Part shown: piece after piece, positions 1-10,503 of the stretch
How the letters are laid out: each line of letters begins with the position of its first letter
How positions within the stretch are numbered: the stretch's first letter is position 1
Assembly: GCA_033239125.1 (NCBI GenBank)
Contig: BSWB01000001.1
Location: 57,207,416-57,271,415, forward strand
DNA: 64,000 nucleotides
Reading direction: 5' to 3'
From: Fagopyrum homotropicum
Taxonomy: Eukaryota > Streptophyta > Magnoliopsida > Caryophyllales > Polygonaceae
Notes under the pieces: model-generated
Told to the model about the DNA's origin: nothing
Databases searched by the model: none
Seen by the model: only the letters and a program-made list of their open reading frames with translations
Translations under genes and position numbers: made by a program

Positions 1-297
1 GATGATGAGACTGAGCCTGCACCAGCTGATGCACCTGCTACTTCTCCAGTTAGGCCTGCTAGACGCAGGAGGCACAGAGTGAGGGATCCAAATGCTCACA
101 GACGGATCGATGATCTGACGGATCAGGTTATTGATTCATATGCTGCTTTGTCGCTGGATATCCGCGAGATGCAGGAGCGGCAGCATTATCAGCATATGAT
201 GGCCCAGATCAAGTTCGAGCACGTCATGGGCTATCCGTTCGACCCGACCCAGTATCCGTACGTGCCACCACCACCACCACCGGATCGCGACTACTGA
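1..297 (+). CDS. ORF1 (env-position ORF) of A0, C-terminal 98 residues
   Basis: The frame is open from base 1 to the TGA at 295-297, so the start lies left of the window. It encodes an acidic start, an Arg-rich run (about residues 20-27) that could act as a nuclear-localisation signal, a helical segment rich in Asp, Arg, Gln and Met, and a Pro-rich end just before the C-terminus. It matches the end of the A1 ORF1 at 22820-23116 almost residue for residue. ORF1 occupies the position between pol and the 3' LTR where Athila elements carry a protein of unknown function, often called env-like. I see no hydrophobic segment in this part. No break is visible. Confidence 0.7.
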   Translation, partial: DDETEPAPADAPATSPVRPARRRRHRVRDPNAHRRIDDLTDQVIDSYAALSLDIREMQERQHYQHMMAQIKFEHVMGYPFDPTQYPYVPPPPPPDRDY

Positions 298-380
298 CGA
301 GCTGCAGGATTTTCTTTATTATATTTTTATGCAGTTCAGCTATTTATCCGGTGAGTACGCTTATCTTTAGACTTATTTTG

Positions 381-415
381 ACCCACTAGGACAGTGTGTC
401 CCAAGTATGGGGTAT
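381..415 (+). other. Internal GGGAC-type hairpin with polypurine-like box (A0)
   Basis: CACT (384-387) pairs with AGTG (393-396) around the loop AGGAC, followed by AAGTATGGGG at 403-412. The A1 copy at 23200-23231 has loop GGGAC and can extend to a 7-bp stem with one mismatch. The box resembles the functional polypurine tract but lies about 1.35 kb before the LTR. Confidence 0.55.
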
Positions 416-1724
416 TTGATGTACTTATTTGATGACTTTGATGTATGACTCACACTTTATCGGATATTTCATGTTTATGCTTCAGTTTGCTTTTATGTGT
501 TTATCTGAGATTGCATGCATATTTACAGGTTATTTGATTGAGAAAAACGTCGAAACTGAAAAAAAGAAATGGTTTTAAAAAAAAAATTTTGACCTCGACC
601 GAGTCAGTCTTGGCCAAACGAGGCGTTTCACCTCGGTTGAACCAAGAACACCTCGACCGAGGTGGGTTAACTGAGAGTTTTCGAAAATGATTTTTGTGTT
701 ACTTATCTGGATATGATCTCAGTGAAGATCTTGCTTACTGACTGGTTTTATATTCTTTATGTGTTTGAAAGGTTTTATAATATGTTTAAGTTGCTAAATG
801 CTTTGTTTGAAATTATTGGCATGTTTAATACTTTGTTTTTATCTAAATTATGTTGGATTTGAAGGTTGACACCACATTATGAGTTCTCTCACTTTCTTCT
901 TGGAAAGACCAAGGCAATTCATTCTTCTCTCTTCTTCTTCTTGATCATGCTTAGCCCCTCATATACATTTTGCCTCCCTTTACCTATCCGGGAATTTGGA
1001 AGCAAGCGAAGTGGTGAAACCAAGTGAAGTTAAAATCGAGAAGTTGGCTGGAAGTGAAAGTGTTAGAAAGCAATAATAGGTTTGGGGAAGTCAATCATGA
1101 AGATGAGTAACTCGGCACCATTCACATAGCCGGGTGTTTGTGTCTTGCCAAAGTCGGATTGAGCGATATTCCTAACGGGTCATGGTATGTGCATCAAGGG
1201 TTTGATGCATCTCGAGAAATTGATGATTGCAGATTTCCTAGGCTTCGGTTATTGTGCACCTCTGTCCATGCATCCCAAAAAGTAAAGTAAAAAAGAAAAA
1301 AGTGTGAAATAAGCAAAGCTTATTGGTGGAAGATGTTGCAAGTCAAAGTGAAGTGAAGTTCATCCTTTTCCCGGATTCTAGCACCACATTACCTTACACA
1401 CATCCCAACCCTACACGTTTCTTGACCTTTCTTTTGGGAAACCCTTGAGACCTTGAGCTTGTTGATTGACTTAGTGGTTTAAACTGGATTATACATGATT
1501 AATTTTGATAATTATGAATTATTATGCATTCTACGGTTTTATGCAAAGATGAACAACTTTCCTATATTTATGAAATGTTTTGATCACATTGAGTTTTTAA
1601 AATTCCATGAAGTATTCTCTTAGAGTGATCTATGATTGTTGCACATCATAAAAATGTTTTTGAAAGACTTTTCATTGATTTTCATGACCTATAATCCATT
1701 CTATCTTGTCTTCTATATGAGGAA

Positions 1725-1763
1725 CTTGCTTGGGGACAAGCAAGGGCTAAGTATGGGGTATTT
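1725..1763 (+). other. Hairpin and polypurine tract of A0
   Basis: Stem CTTGCTT (1725-1731) pairs perfectly with AAGCAAG (1738-1744) around the loop GGGGAC. AAGTATGGGG follows, and the LTR begins with TGATAGCA at 1764. The purine run directly before the LTR is the expected plus-strand primer. Confidence 0.8.
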
Positions 1764-2095
1764 TGATAGCATGAATTATAGTCTATATTTTGGGGTTTGT
1801 TTGGACGTTTTATCTTTCGTAATGTGCATGTTTGTATGTATATTATGTGATTATATTACCATTTCATCTACCTTTGCGAGAATCGAGGTCTACACCTAGT
1901 TTTGTTGTAATCGTAGGTAAAATGGCACGTTTTGCATCAAAAAGGAGCAAAAGGAGCTATGGAGACATTGGAGCTACATTGAGGAACATAAGGAACCATC
2001 CAGGAAGCATAGCCATGGATTAGAGATTCACTTTGGACCAGTTTTGAGAGATTTCACATTCAGTTGTGACTCACCTTGGTTGGCCACAGATTCAT

Positions 2096-2315
2096 CTCGA
2101 CCGAGGTGATCCAGAGAAGCCGACTCGACCGAGGCGAATGCCTAGGACACGGCGAGAATATTTTATTCTTGGCTGAGATCTTTTATCTTTGGAAAGTGAT
2201 CTTATATTTTTGGGCTTGGCTCCTGGAAGGAAGAAGATCTTATATTTTACCTATTTTAATGGGAAAAGATCTTTCCAAGATATCTTATCTTTGGAGGGTT
2301 ATTTTCCTATAAAAA
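2096..2315 (+). promoter_or_regulatory. A-family LTR promoter: palindrome cluster plus TATA box
   Basis: CTCGACCGAG occurs at 2096-2105 and 2124-2133, about 175 bp upstream of TATAAAAA at 2308-2315. The same arrangement is present in the LTRs at 24582 and 56564. The TATA box is typical of a plant LTR core promoter; a role for the palindromes as upstream binding sites is inference. Confidence 0.65.
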
Positions 2316-2779
2316 GGGTTGGATTTCTACAAATCCAACATCTCGCTTACGGCTGAAGATCCCGCTTACACCGATCAAGGTTTATACACCGCTGCAGCCA
2401 TACTCTAGTTGGAGAGATTTGAAGAACCTTTTTGAAGGTTGAAGGAAGATTGAAGATCATAGCTTTTATAGCTTTTTGAAGGGTTTTTGTAAGATTATCT
2501 TAGATTCCCTTCCTTGTTGTCTTGTCTTGTTGGATTGCTATCCAAGGAACGCTTTTGTTGTGATATTTGATTCAGTTATTGAAGTCTTTTCATTAAGTTC
2601 TTCTTGTTCAAATATTCACCTACTTCCCATATATTTGATTATTACTTTCATAATGATGAGTGGCTAATTTCCTTGTGTGATTCTAGGGTGATTGGCTGAA
2701 AGTTGTGGGAAAACAATGATAAAATAATCTTAGATTCCAGTAGGATCCTGAAAGTTCGAGTCTTTAACCTTAACCCCAA

Positions 2780-2836
2780 GCATCTCGCTCAGTCGATGAA
2801 CATCTCGGCTGGGGTGGAATTTGGCTGACCGAGGTG
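2780..2836 (+). promoter_or_regulatory. Second, downstream palindrome cluster of the A-family LTR
   Basis: Degenerate family-motif pieces (CTCGCTCAGTCGATG, CTCGGCTGGGG, TGACCGAGGTGG) lie about 470 bp downstream of the TATA box, so probably in the transcribed leader. Equivalent clusters lie at similar distances in the B, D, F and K LTRs. Confidence 0.5.
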
Positions 2837-2927
2837 GCTTATCTGATCCGAAACTGAGAGTTAAGTGTTAGAGTTTGCCAAATCCTATTCTTATTACACA
2901 TTTCCTGGTTCAATGCAAGCTTAGGAT

Positions 2928-3071
2928 GAGACTTACCCGGTAAAGGTTGATTCTATTCCCTTAGATGGTGTGTTAGTTTGAGGTTATAGTTCTTTATCTT
3001 GATTCCTTGAGACTTACCCGGTAATAGGAGTTACGGTTTAGGATTAGTGAGTAGTGAGACTTACCCGGTGA
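2928..3071 (+). repeat. Three spaced GAGACTTACCCGGT repeats in the LTR
   Basis: Copies start at 2928, 3009 and 3056 with unrelated sequence between them. The 3' LTR of A1 has four copies (25746, 25862, 25952 and about 25990). D1 and D2 LTRs carry the same motif at the same relative place. Read on the other strand each contains GGGTAAGT, a plant 5' splice-site consensus. Confidence 0.8.
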
Positions 3072-3418
3072 TCTACTCCACTTCACTAAAACCTTCCCTA
3101 TGCAAAAATCTCAGCTTTGTCCGCATATCTTTAGATCTTGAGTTGGAACCACAACTAGATGCTTTAATCCCTAGAATTGCATGTTTGCTGTATTGACTTC
3201 TTATTCATCTTTGATTGTTTTAATTGCTCTTGTGGTTAGTAATTACGAAGCTTACCGTTATCGGACTTTGTTTCACTAAGTCCCTGTGATCGACCCCTGG
3301 AATTCCTTGCTTTTACTACGATTGACCCGTACACTGCGGGTTCGCATCCTTGTTTTAAGCTTACGTCTAGGGTTATAAATTTAAAGCTTGCACACACCGT
3401 TTGGAGCGAACAAGTTTT

Positions 3419-3436
3419 TGGCGCCGTTGCCGGGGA
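3419..3436 (+). other. Primer-binding site (tRNA-Asp type) of A1
   Basis: TGGCGCCGTTGCCGGGGA lies six bases after the LTR end. Its reverse complement matches the 3' acceptor end of plant tRNA-Asp(GTC) including CCA, as recalled from the known tRNA. This is the usual primer of Athila-group elements. Confidence 0.85.
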
Positions 3437-3538
3437 CTTGGTCTAGACCAAGCCGGTACGGTTTGCTCTTGGGGCACTTGCCCCCGTGTCTTCTAACCAC
3501 TCTACTTGAGTGACTTTTGCAGGTTCTCTCTTAGGTTT

Positions 3539-6500
3539 ATGCGAAGAACCCGCACTTGGAAGGAAATCGTTCCTTACGATCCTGAACCAGAAAAGACATA
3601 CAAGTGACGCTTAAGAGAAGCGAAGATGGCCCAACAAGACAACCGCGATCTTGAGGCCGAAATGAAAGAGGCGTTAGAGCTGCTACGCCTCAGCAGGGAA
3701 GAGCTAAGGCGAGAGAAGGAAGAAACTCGCATCAGGACTGAAGCAATCGAAGCAGATATGGCAGCTATACGAGACCAGGTTCTACTTCGACCGAGGGAAG
3801 ATCCACCAGTTGATCCTCGACCGATGCAGGTCCCAGTCGCCGACCCTCGACCGAGGCAGGTTCCAGTACCTGACGCCCTGACCGATGTACTTCCACTTCG
3901 GAGGCCAGTCCGAGATGTTCTTCTTGCAGGAATCCCACAAACCCTAGGTCAAAGGATGGACCCAAATCAACAACTGAGGCGTCCAGGAGTCAACCTAGGA
4001 GATCCGGCGGACCATGACTATGAACTTCGACCGCAAGTTCTATCCATGATTCGCCAATGCCAATTCGGAGGGCTAGAGAAGGAATCACCACATCAACATC
4101 TTCAAAACTATGAGATCTTGATGGAAACCTTGAGACCTCCGAGAATCGAAAACAACAACTACAAGCTAAGACCTTTTTACTTTTCTTTAAAAGATAGAGC
4201 TCTTACTTGGTATCAATCTCTTCCTCCAGGGAAAATCAGCACATGGGAGGAGATGACTACGGAGTTCTTGACCAAATTCTTTCCCCCCTCAAAGACAGCT
4301 GAAATGAGAGGGAAGATAAATGCTTTCATTATGAAGGACAAGGAGAGCTTGTCCAAGTCATGGGAGCGGTTCAAGGACATTCTTTTGGATTGCCCACATC
4401 ATGGGATTCCAAAGTTAGAGTTATTGGAGATTTACTTCAAGGGACTGGACGGAAGCACCCAGTTCAATCTCCAACTACTCTCCGCCGGTACCTTCATGGA
4501 CATGGCGATTGACGAGGCTTGGGACTTTATCGAGAAGCAAGCCTTGCATATGGAGAAGTACACCCACCAAGGAGCTGAAGGTGGAGTTAAAAGAGTTAAC
4601 TTCTAAGAAACTCAGCCCAACAACAATCGACTCACGTCTTTGAAGAATGACGTGAAGCAATTGAAGGAACTCTTGGTTGCTCAAACCAAAAAGGAAGAGC
4701 AAGGGAAAAGGAACAACAACAACGGGTACCGTAACAACAACAACGGTCCCCGAAACAACAATTACAACAACAACAACAATAGAGGATCTAATAGCAACAA
4801 CTGGAGGGTGAACAACCAAAATAACGGTAACAATCATTCAAACTCCAATTCTAACGATTCCTCTAACCCTTTCCTCTCTTCCCCTTCTTCTTCTTCTTCT
4901 ACTCCATTGAAAAGCCAAGGGCAAGGATCAAGTTCGTCTCAGCCAGAAAAGAAAGACGCAGTTCTGGAGGCCATCTTGATCAAGCTTAGTGCTATGCAGA
5001 CTTCTATGACTTCATTTTCGAAGGCCCAAAAGGCCTTTGAACAACAACTTGCAAGTAGGGCGAATGAAGCGCCAAGAGATCCAGGGAAGCTTCCAGCAAG
5101 GACGGAAAGCAACCCTAAGGGCCAGATCATGGCCATAACTACGAGGAGTGGACTGAAAACTACAGATCCAGTGCCTCGGTCGGTGCTAGTACCGACGAAG
5201 ACCACCTCGGTCCAGGTGCAGTCGAAGAACACTTCGACCGAGATGCAAACCGAGGTGGAGCCACAGAAAGCGGAGGGGAAAACTGAAGTTTATATTCCAC
5301 CTCCTGCATACAAACCACCACTTCCATTCCCCCAGTCAAGGGCCAGAGCACATCTAGACAAGCACTTTGGTAAGTTCCTTGACTTGATGAATAAACTACA
5401 TATTAACATTCCTTTCCTTGATGCTATTCTAGGAATGCCCGCCTATGGGAAGTTCTTGAAGGAGATCCTATCAAGGAAAAGGAAACTGGAAGACTTTGGT
5501 GAAGTTAGGATGACATCTAAATCCTCGGAGCTTATTCAAATCATGAAGGAGAAGATGCCACCTAAGCTAAGAGATCCCGGCTCATTTTGCATTACCATTC
5601 AAGCTGGGGATGTTACTTGTGAAGCCCTTTGTGATCTAGGAGCCAGCGTGAGCATCATTCCGCTGGAGCTATGTGTGAAGATCGGACTTGGAGAGCCCAA
5701 GCCGGTCAAGATTCGACTTTATATGGCGGATCGCTCCATTACCCACCCCGTGGGTATCTTGGAAGACGTTCCGGTCAACTTAGGTAACTTCTATCTACCT
5801 ATAGATTTTGTTGTACTTGACATTCCCGCAGATTATCCTGTTCCTATTATTCTCGGGAGGCCATTTCTAGCAACTTCGGGTTGCAACGTGAATTGCAAGA
5901 ATGCCAAGTTGAAATTCAATGTTGGTGCCGATGAAGTGGAGTTCGCACTACTTGCAGCCATGAAAGGGGAGCAGCTAACTGATGATATCTTCAACATCTA
6001 CGATGAAGAAGAATCAAGAGAATTGGTGAGCTCTATCCTTATTAACGATCCACTCGAAAGAGTTATTAGCTTCAGTTTAATGGAGGAAGGTATAGATGCT
6101 TCTTGTGATGCAGATATACGGAGCTTGAAGGCACTGGAAGAGGATCCAGGAGCAAAAACTGAGAAGCTAATCCAGGAGACGAAGATCTCCAATTTCGGTT
6201 CCAGTTGCAGTACCTCGACCGAGGCACTTCCTGGACTGAGCGAGGCGACCGAAGAACATCTCGGTCAACGCCTCTGCGCCTCGACCGAGGTCGATGGCGA
6301 GATGATGTCAACTGAGACTACTGGGAATAATAAACTTCTTACTCCTTTCTCTGACATTCATCCTCAGTTGGTGGAACATTCCATCCACCAACTTTCTGAT
6401 AACAAGGGACCTTGGTATTCTGATATTGTGAATTATCTTGTTTGCCAAAAAACACCGCCCGGATTGACGTACTCTCAAAAGAAGAGCTTCTTTAACGAAG

Positions 6501-7377
6501 TACGACATTATTACTGGGACGAGCCGCTGCTATTCAAGCGCGGACCGGATGGGATGCTTCGAAGATGCATTCCGGAAGATGAAGTTAATAGCATCATACG
6601 ACATTGCCATTCACTTCCTTGTGGAGGACATGCTAGCACCGATAAAACATGCGCTAAGGTATTACGTTCCGGTTTCTTTTGGCCTACATTATTTAAGGAT
6701 GTACAAGCTTTTGTGGTCTCTTGTGATGCATGCCAAAGAACAGGAAATTTATCAAGGAGGAACGAGATGCCACTTAATAACATCCAGAGGTGGAAATCTT
6801 CGATGTATGGGGGATTGACTTTATGGGACCTTTCCCATCCTCCGGAAGAAACCTCTATATCCTTCTTGCGGTTGATTACGTCTCTAGATGGGTTGAAGCC
6901 ATTGCCTCTCCCACTAATGACGCCAAGGTGGTTGTGAAGTTCCTAAACAGGACCATCTTCCCATGGTTCGGAACTCCACGCATCATCATCAGCGATGGAG
7001 GAACACATTTCATCAACCGGAAATTCAAGGCACTTCTATCGAAGTATGGGGTAACCCACAAGGTATCGACCGCTTATCACCCTCAAACTAGTGGACAGGT
7101 CGAGATCTCGAATAGAGAAATCAAAGCAATTTTGGAGAAGACCGTCTCTAGAACGAGGAAGTATTGGTCCATGAAATTGGACGATGCTCTTTGGGCATAC
7201 AGGACCGCATTTAAGACTCCAATAGGTACCACCCCTTATAATTTGGTATATGGGAAGTCTTGCCATTTGCCCGTTGAATTGGAGCACAAAGTGTATTGGG
7301 CGATCAAATGGTTGAATTTCGACATTAAGGAGGCCGGCGAGAAGCGACTATTGGAACTCAACGAGCTGGAGGAGCTT
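3539..7377 (+). pseudogene. A1 gag-protease-integrase (no RT or RNase H), 5' part
   Basis: The start ATG at 3539 is supported by the same start in A2 and the similar MRRSRN start in B2. Order: coiled-coil N-terminus, Retrotrans_gag-like domain (4020-4570), Asn-rich tract (4700-4860) in place of a visible CCHC knuckle, aspartic protease with DLGASVS (5635-5655) and ILGRPFLATSG (5850-5880), acidic spacer, then integrase with a Cys/His region (6595-6735) and DDE core. The spacer joins the pre-integrase segment near 6320-6350 in frame, so the whole RT-RNase H module is missing, roughly 2 kb. Breaks: TGA at 3605-3607, TAA at 4604-4606, and a one-base loss near 6790 that shifts integrase into the frame used at 6790-7377. 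B1 then interrupts the integrase. CTCGACCGAG-like motifs recur within the coding sequence (3785-3860, 5160-5250, 6210-6300). Confidence 0.88.
7373..7377 (+). repeat. Target-site duplication AGCTT, left copy (B1 in A1)
   Basis: AGCTT at 7373-7377 directly precedes the B1 terminus TGTTCG and is repeated at 20589-20593 directly after the terminus CTAACA. Five bases is the normal Ty3/gypsy duplication length, and the host integrase frame resumes across it. Confidence 0.95.
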
Positions 7378-9148
7378 TGTTCGCCCCTAGAGGTGTGTGC
7401 AAAATAAGTTTTAAATTTATAAAACTAGAATCAAGCAAGCGAACCCGCAGTGTACGGATCGACGTAGTTAAGCAAGAATTCCAGAGTATCGAACACAGGG
7501 ATTTGGGTGGGAACAAATTCAATTGCAGATTATCAAGCGAGTAAATATGAGAGTTTTGCAAATATTGGGAAAACAACAATCCTAAAGATCCAAGTATCAA
7601 GCTGTGGCAATCGATTCAAGATATACTAATGATATAAAGACAGAGTTGAGATATGCAAAGGTATGCTAATGTAAGGTAATCGTACGGTGAAGTTCCAAAA
7701 ACCTTATATGACTCACCTATAAGACACTCCCTATACAGGTTGTTGAGGCTTCAATATAGAAAGGTTCTAAAGGCAAGGATTAATGTCAAATACCCAAACT
7801 TGTAATCCAAGGATCAAGACTAACTTAGCCGATTATGGTTATGACACTCACAATTGAGGTAGAGGTTGTTGAGGCTTCACTACCACCTAGAAAAGGCAAG
7901 CCTAAACTAAGTTAAAGCAAATCTTTAACTTTGGATTAAAGTAAAAGCAGGTTCGTAAACTTAAGGGAAATTACGGGTAGATCTTGAGACTCCACGGCCG
8001 TGGAACTCAAGAACAAACCGTAATTTAGGGTTCGTCGACGATTCTCTCTAACTCTCAGGGTCTAATCTGTTTACGATCGATCTATCATCATCTAAGCCAC
8101 AACTATCAACCCTTCACCTTAGAATTGTTAAGGGTTTTTAGCCAATAACAGTCATGTTGATATCAAATTCAAGAATTAAAAGATAGAAAGATGAAAACTT
8201 CCGAAAACTTTCAATAATCTTCAAACCAATCTCAAAGTCACAACCAAGAAAGAACGTTGTCAATAGATTCAGAATAAAGCAAACAATCACAATCTTAGGA
8301 AAGAAGGGAGAACAGGATGTCAATCCGTCTTCCAAATCAAACCTAAACAAGAGGAGAAATCTTCTTGCAACAATCTTCCAAAAGCTCCGATCTTCCGCCA
8401 ATCCGGAGATTTCAACAGCAATCTCCACCAAAAGTGCGAGATTAGGGCAATTCCCAAATGCGAACTTCGATCTCCAACGAGATGTCAATGCTTCCAAGCG
8501 GGGGCTAATGCGTCGATAAAATTCTCTAAGCGGAGATGAAGCGTGGATTGCCAACAATCCCTAAGCGAAGATGACGGAATCTTGCTTTGTCCGTCTTTTT
8601 ATAGGGCAAGATAAAATATCGGCCCAGCTCAATCTTCAAAAGATCGTGGCTTCAAAGTGTGGCGAAAAAGATCGCCAAGATCACGGTCGTGGAAGGTTCC
8701 ACGACCGTAATTTAGAGCGTGGAAAGTGTCACGGTTTGGACCATGGATTCCACGACCGTAATAGTTACTGGAATGCATCACGCCTCTCTTTGCAGGGTTC
8801 CATGGCCGTGGAAGTAAACGTGGTTTGTAATACGGCCGTATTTTAGAGCGTGGTTTAGGGCAAGAACGTGATTCTTCCCTAGCCTCGTGCATTCCTCAAG
8901 TTGAACTCCAATTTGCTCCTTATAATGCCCTTAATCCATGGACATACTTGATCAACTCTTCTTTGCTCGATTTCGTTCGGAAATGACTCTCAATTACCTA
9001 TAATCAACACAAAGCTAGTGTAGACATCCATATCGACAATATAGGCAAACTAGCTCACAAATGCAACATTGCTAAATCAAAGACTATCAATATGAATCAA
9101 ATACACTTAGAAAACGTGCCTAAAATATCACAATATTTCATGCTAACA
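7378..9148 (-). repeat. B1 3' LTR, 1,771 bp
   Basis: It is the left copy, near-identical to 18819-20588. It carries the TATA box (TTTTTATA at 8596-8603 on the plus strand), the CCACGGCCGTGG-type cluster to its right (8681-8856) and a second cluster near 7970-8030. A 139-codon minus-strand frame (8138-8557) is not kept at full length in the other copy, so I do not call it. Confidence 0.93.
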
Positions 9149-9187
9149 AATAACCCCATACTTAACACTTGCTTGTCCCTAAGCAAG
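9149..9187 (-). other. B1 polypurine tract and GGGAC hairpin
   Basis: Read on the minus strand, stem CTTGCTT (9187-9181) pairs with AAGCAAG (9174-9168) around the loop AGGGAC. AAGTATGGGGTTATT follows, and the LTR starts TGTTAGCA. The stem is a perfect 7 bp. Confidence 0.8.
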
Positions 9188-10384
9188 GTCTTTCAAAAAG
9201 CTTTAAACAAGAGTTAGGATGAAATATGTGTACCTTCTTCAAGCAATACTTCTTTTGGAGGAATGTGCCTTCTAAAGAATAGATCATTCTCAAACCTTGC
9301 TTCAATCGTTTATAAGACTTTCATACATTTAATCAAAGAGTAAAAAGGAAAGAAAACTCATGAATTAATTTAACTTCTAAACAAGCATCATAACCTTTAA
9401 ACATTATCAAAATCAATCATAAGAAACTTCAATTTAGATCACCAAGTCATATAACATTCTTTTGATCTTAAGGACTTCCAAAGAAAAGGTCTAGAATGTG
9501 GAAAGGGAAGAAAACTTTAAAAATGTGGTGCATAAATCCGGGAAAGTGGACAACTACCCTTCTTCTTCTTTTGCGGTTTCCACAACACTTCAACTTAGAG
9601 CTTCGCTCTCTTCCTTTCATTTTTCGACTTTACTTTTGGAGTTATGGACAGAGGTGCACAAAAACCGAAGCCTAGGAGATTGGCGTTTCTCAATTTTTAT
9701 GAGATGCCTCAAACCCTTAGCGCACATACCACAATCCGCTAGGAATATCGCTCAATCCGACTTTGGCAAGACACAAACACCCGGCTATGTGAATGGTGCC
9801 GAGTTACTCATCATCATGATTGACTTCCCCAAACCTAGAATTTCTTTCTATTCTTTTGATTGCAAATCATTGCTCTCATGGCCCTCCCACATCAAACATG
9901 CCTTTTTCATTCACTTCTCCAAGTTCCCGGATAGGTAAAGGAGGCTAATATTTCAATGAGGAGCTAAAATGATCAAAGAAAGAAGAAAGAAAAATCGAGT
10001 TGCCTTAATCATCTCAACAAGAAGTATAAGAACTTATAGTGTGATTTCAACTTCAATTTCTCAACATGATTTAGGTAACATTTATCATATTATGAAACTT
10101 GCAAAAGAGGTAAAATTCATTCATTCAAATTCTTTTCAATTCACTATTCTTTTAAGCATGCAATTGTCATCAAACTCAATTCACAAGTAGTGATTATCAT
10201 AGAAATCATCTCAATTCATTAGAAGCACAAAGTTTTCAAAATTTTTCAATTTTTATGGGTTTTTCAAGTTCTTTTTCATGCAATGCGATAATGAAACGTG
10301 CAACAATATAATGAACATGCAAATAGTCTCGAATAGAAGCAAGCATAGCGAGTAAGAGTTATTACAAACTTTTAGTACATGCCA

Positions 10385-10419
10385 CCCCATACTTAGGACG
10401 AACATTGTCCCTAATGTTC
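10385..10419 (-). other. B1 internal GGGAC hairpin and second polypurine-like box
   Basis: On the minus strand GAACATT (10419-10413) pairs perfectly with AATGTTC (10406-10400) around the loop AGGGAC, followed by TAAGTATGGGG. It lies about 85 bp after the ORF1 stop and 1.2 kb before the LTR. The stem sequence differs wholly from the LTR-adjacent hairpin, but loop and stem length are kept. Confidence 0.7.
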
Positions 10420-10503
10420 AAAAAGAAAGAAAGAAAAGAAGAAAAGAAAAAGAAACTCACAAAGTGGTGGCGGAATGTCTAAAGCGAACGGTCGGTCATC
10501 AAA

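Larger units (their letters stand above)
298..1763 (+). other. 3' noncoding region of A0
   Basis: No convincing gene lies here. Two CTCGACCGAG palindromes occur at 594-603 and 652-661; the second extends to a 16-bp near-palindrome at 649-664. A small hairpin plus polypurine-like box lies at 381-415, and the functional polypurine tract lies at the right end. A short open frame at 1636-1899 crosses the LTR boundary and I treat it as chance. Confidence 0.75.
1..3412 (+). mobile_element. A0: 3' end of an Athila-like retrotransposon sharing its 3' LTR with A1
   Basis: The window opens inside ORF1 of an A-family element. It continues through that element's 3' noncoding region and polypurine tract into LTR 1764-3412. 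The stretch is nearly identical to 22820-26346, the 3' end of A1. The LTR is followed directly by a primer-binding site and gag (A1), so one LTR serves both copies. This LTR-internal-LTR-internal-LTR layout is what unequal recombination between LTRs produces. The left part of A0 lies outside the window. Confidence 0.85.
1764..3412 (+). repeat. LTR shared by A0 (3') and A1 (5'), 1,649 bp
   Basis: It begins TGATAGCA after a polypurine tract and ends GAGCGAACA before the primer-binding site, so TG...CA termini are present. It is 116 bp shorter than the 1,765-bp partner at 24582-26346. The missing piece is exactly one interval between two GAGACTTACCCGGT repeats. Apart from that I count roughly 27 substitutions between the two copies by eye. 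Confidence 0.9.
9149..10503 (-). other. B1 noncoding region between ORF1 and 3' LTR
   Basis: I see no conserved gene here. Short open frames at 9498-9938 and 9969-10190 lie on the opposite strand and are broken in B2. Both ends of the region carry hairpin plus purine boxes (9149-9187 and 10385-10419). Confidence 0.7.

Noticed and set aside
1636..1899. 87-codon frame repeated at 24454-24717
   Set aside because: It spans the polypurine tract and LTR start; its repetition follows from the LTR duplication and it has no coding signal.
2928..3071. Regularly spaced short repeats as a possible CRISPR array
   Set aside because: Spacing is irregular, the repeats lie inside a plant LTR, and the element context explains them.
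8138..8557. 139-codon sense-strand frame in the B1 3' LTR
   Set aside because: It lies downstream of the TATA box, which is suggestive, but the 5' LTR copy is shorter (19719-19994) and B2 does not keep it.
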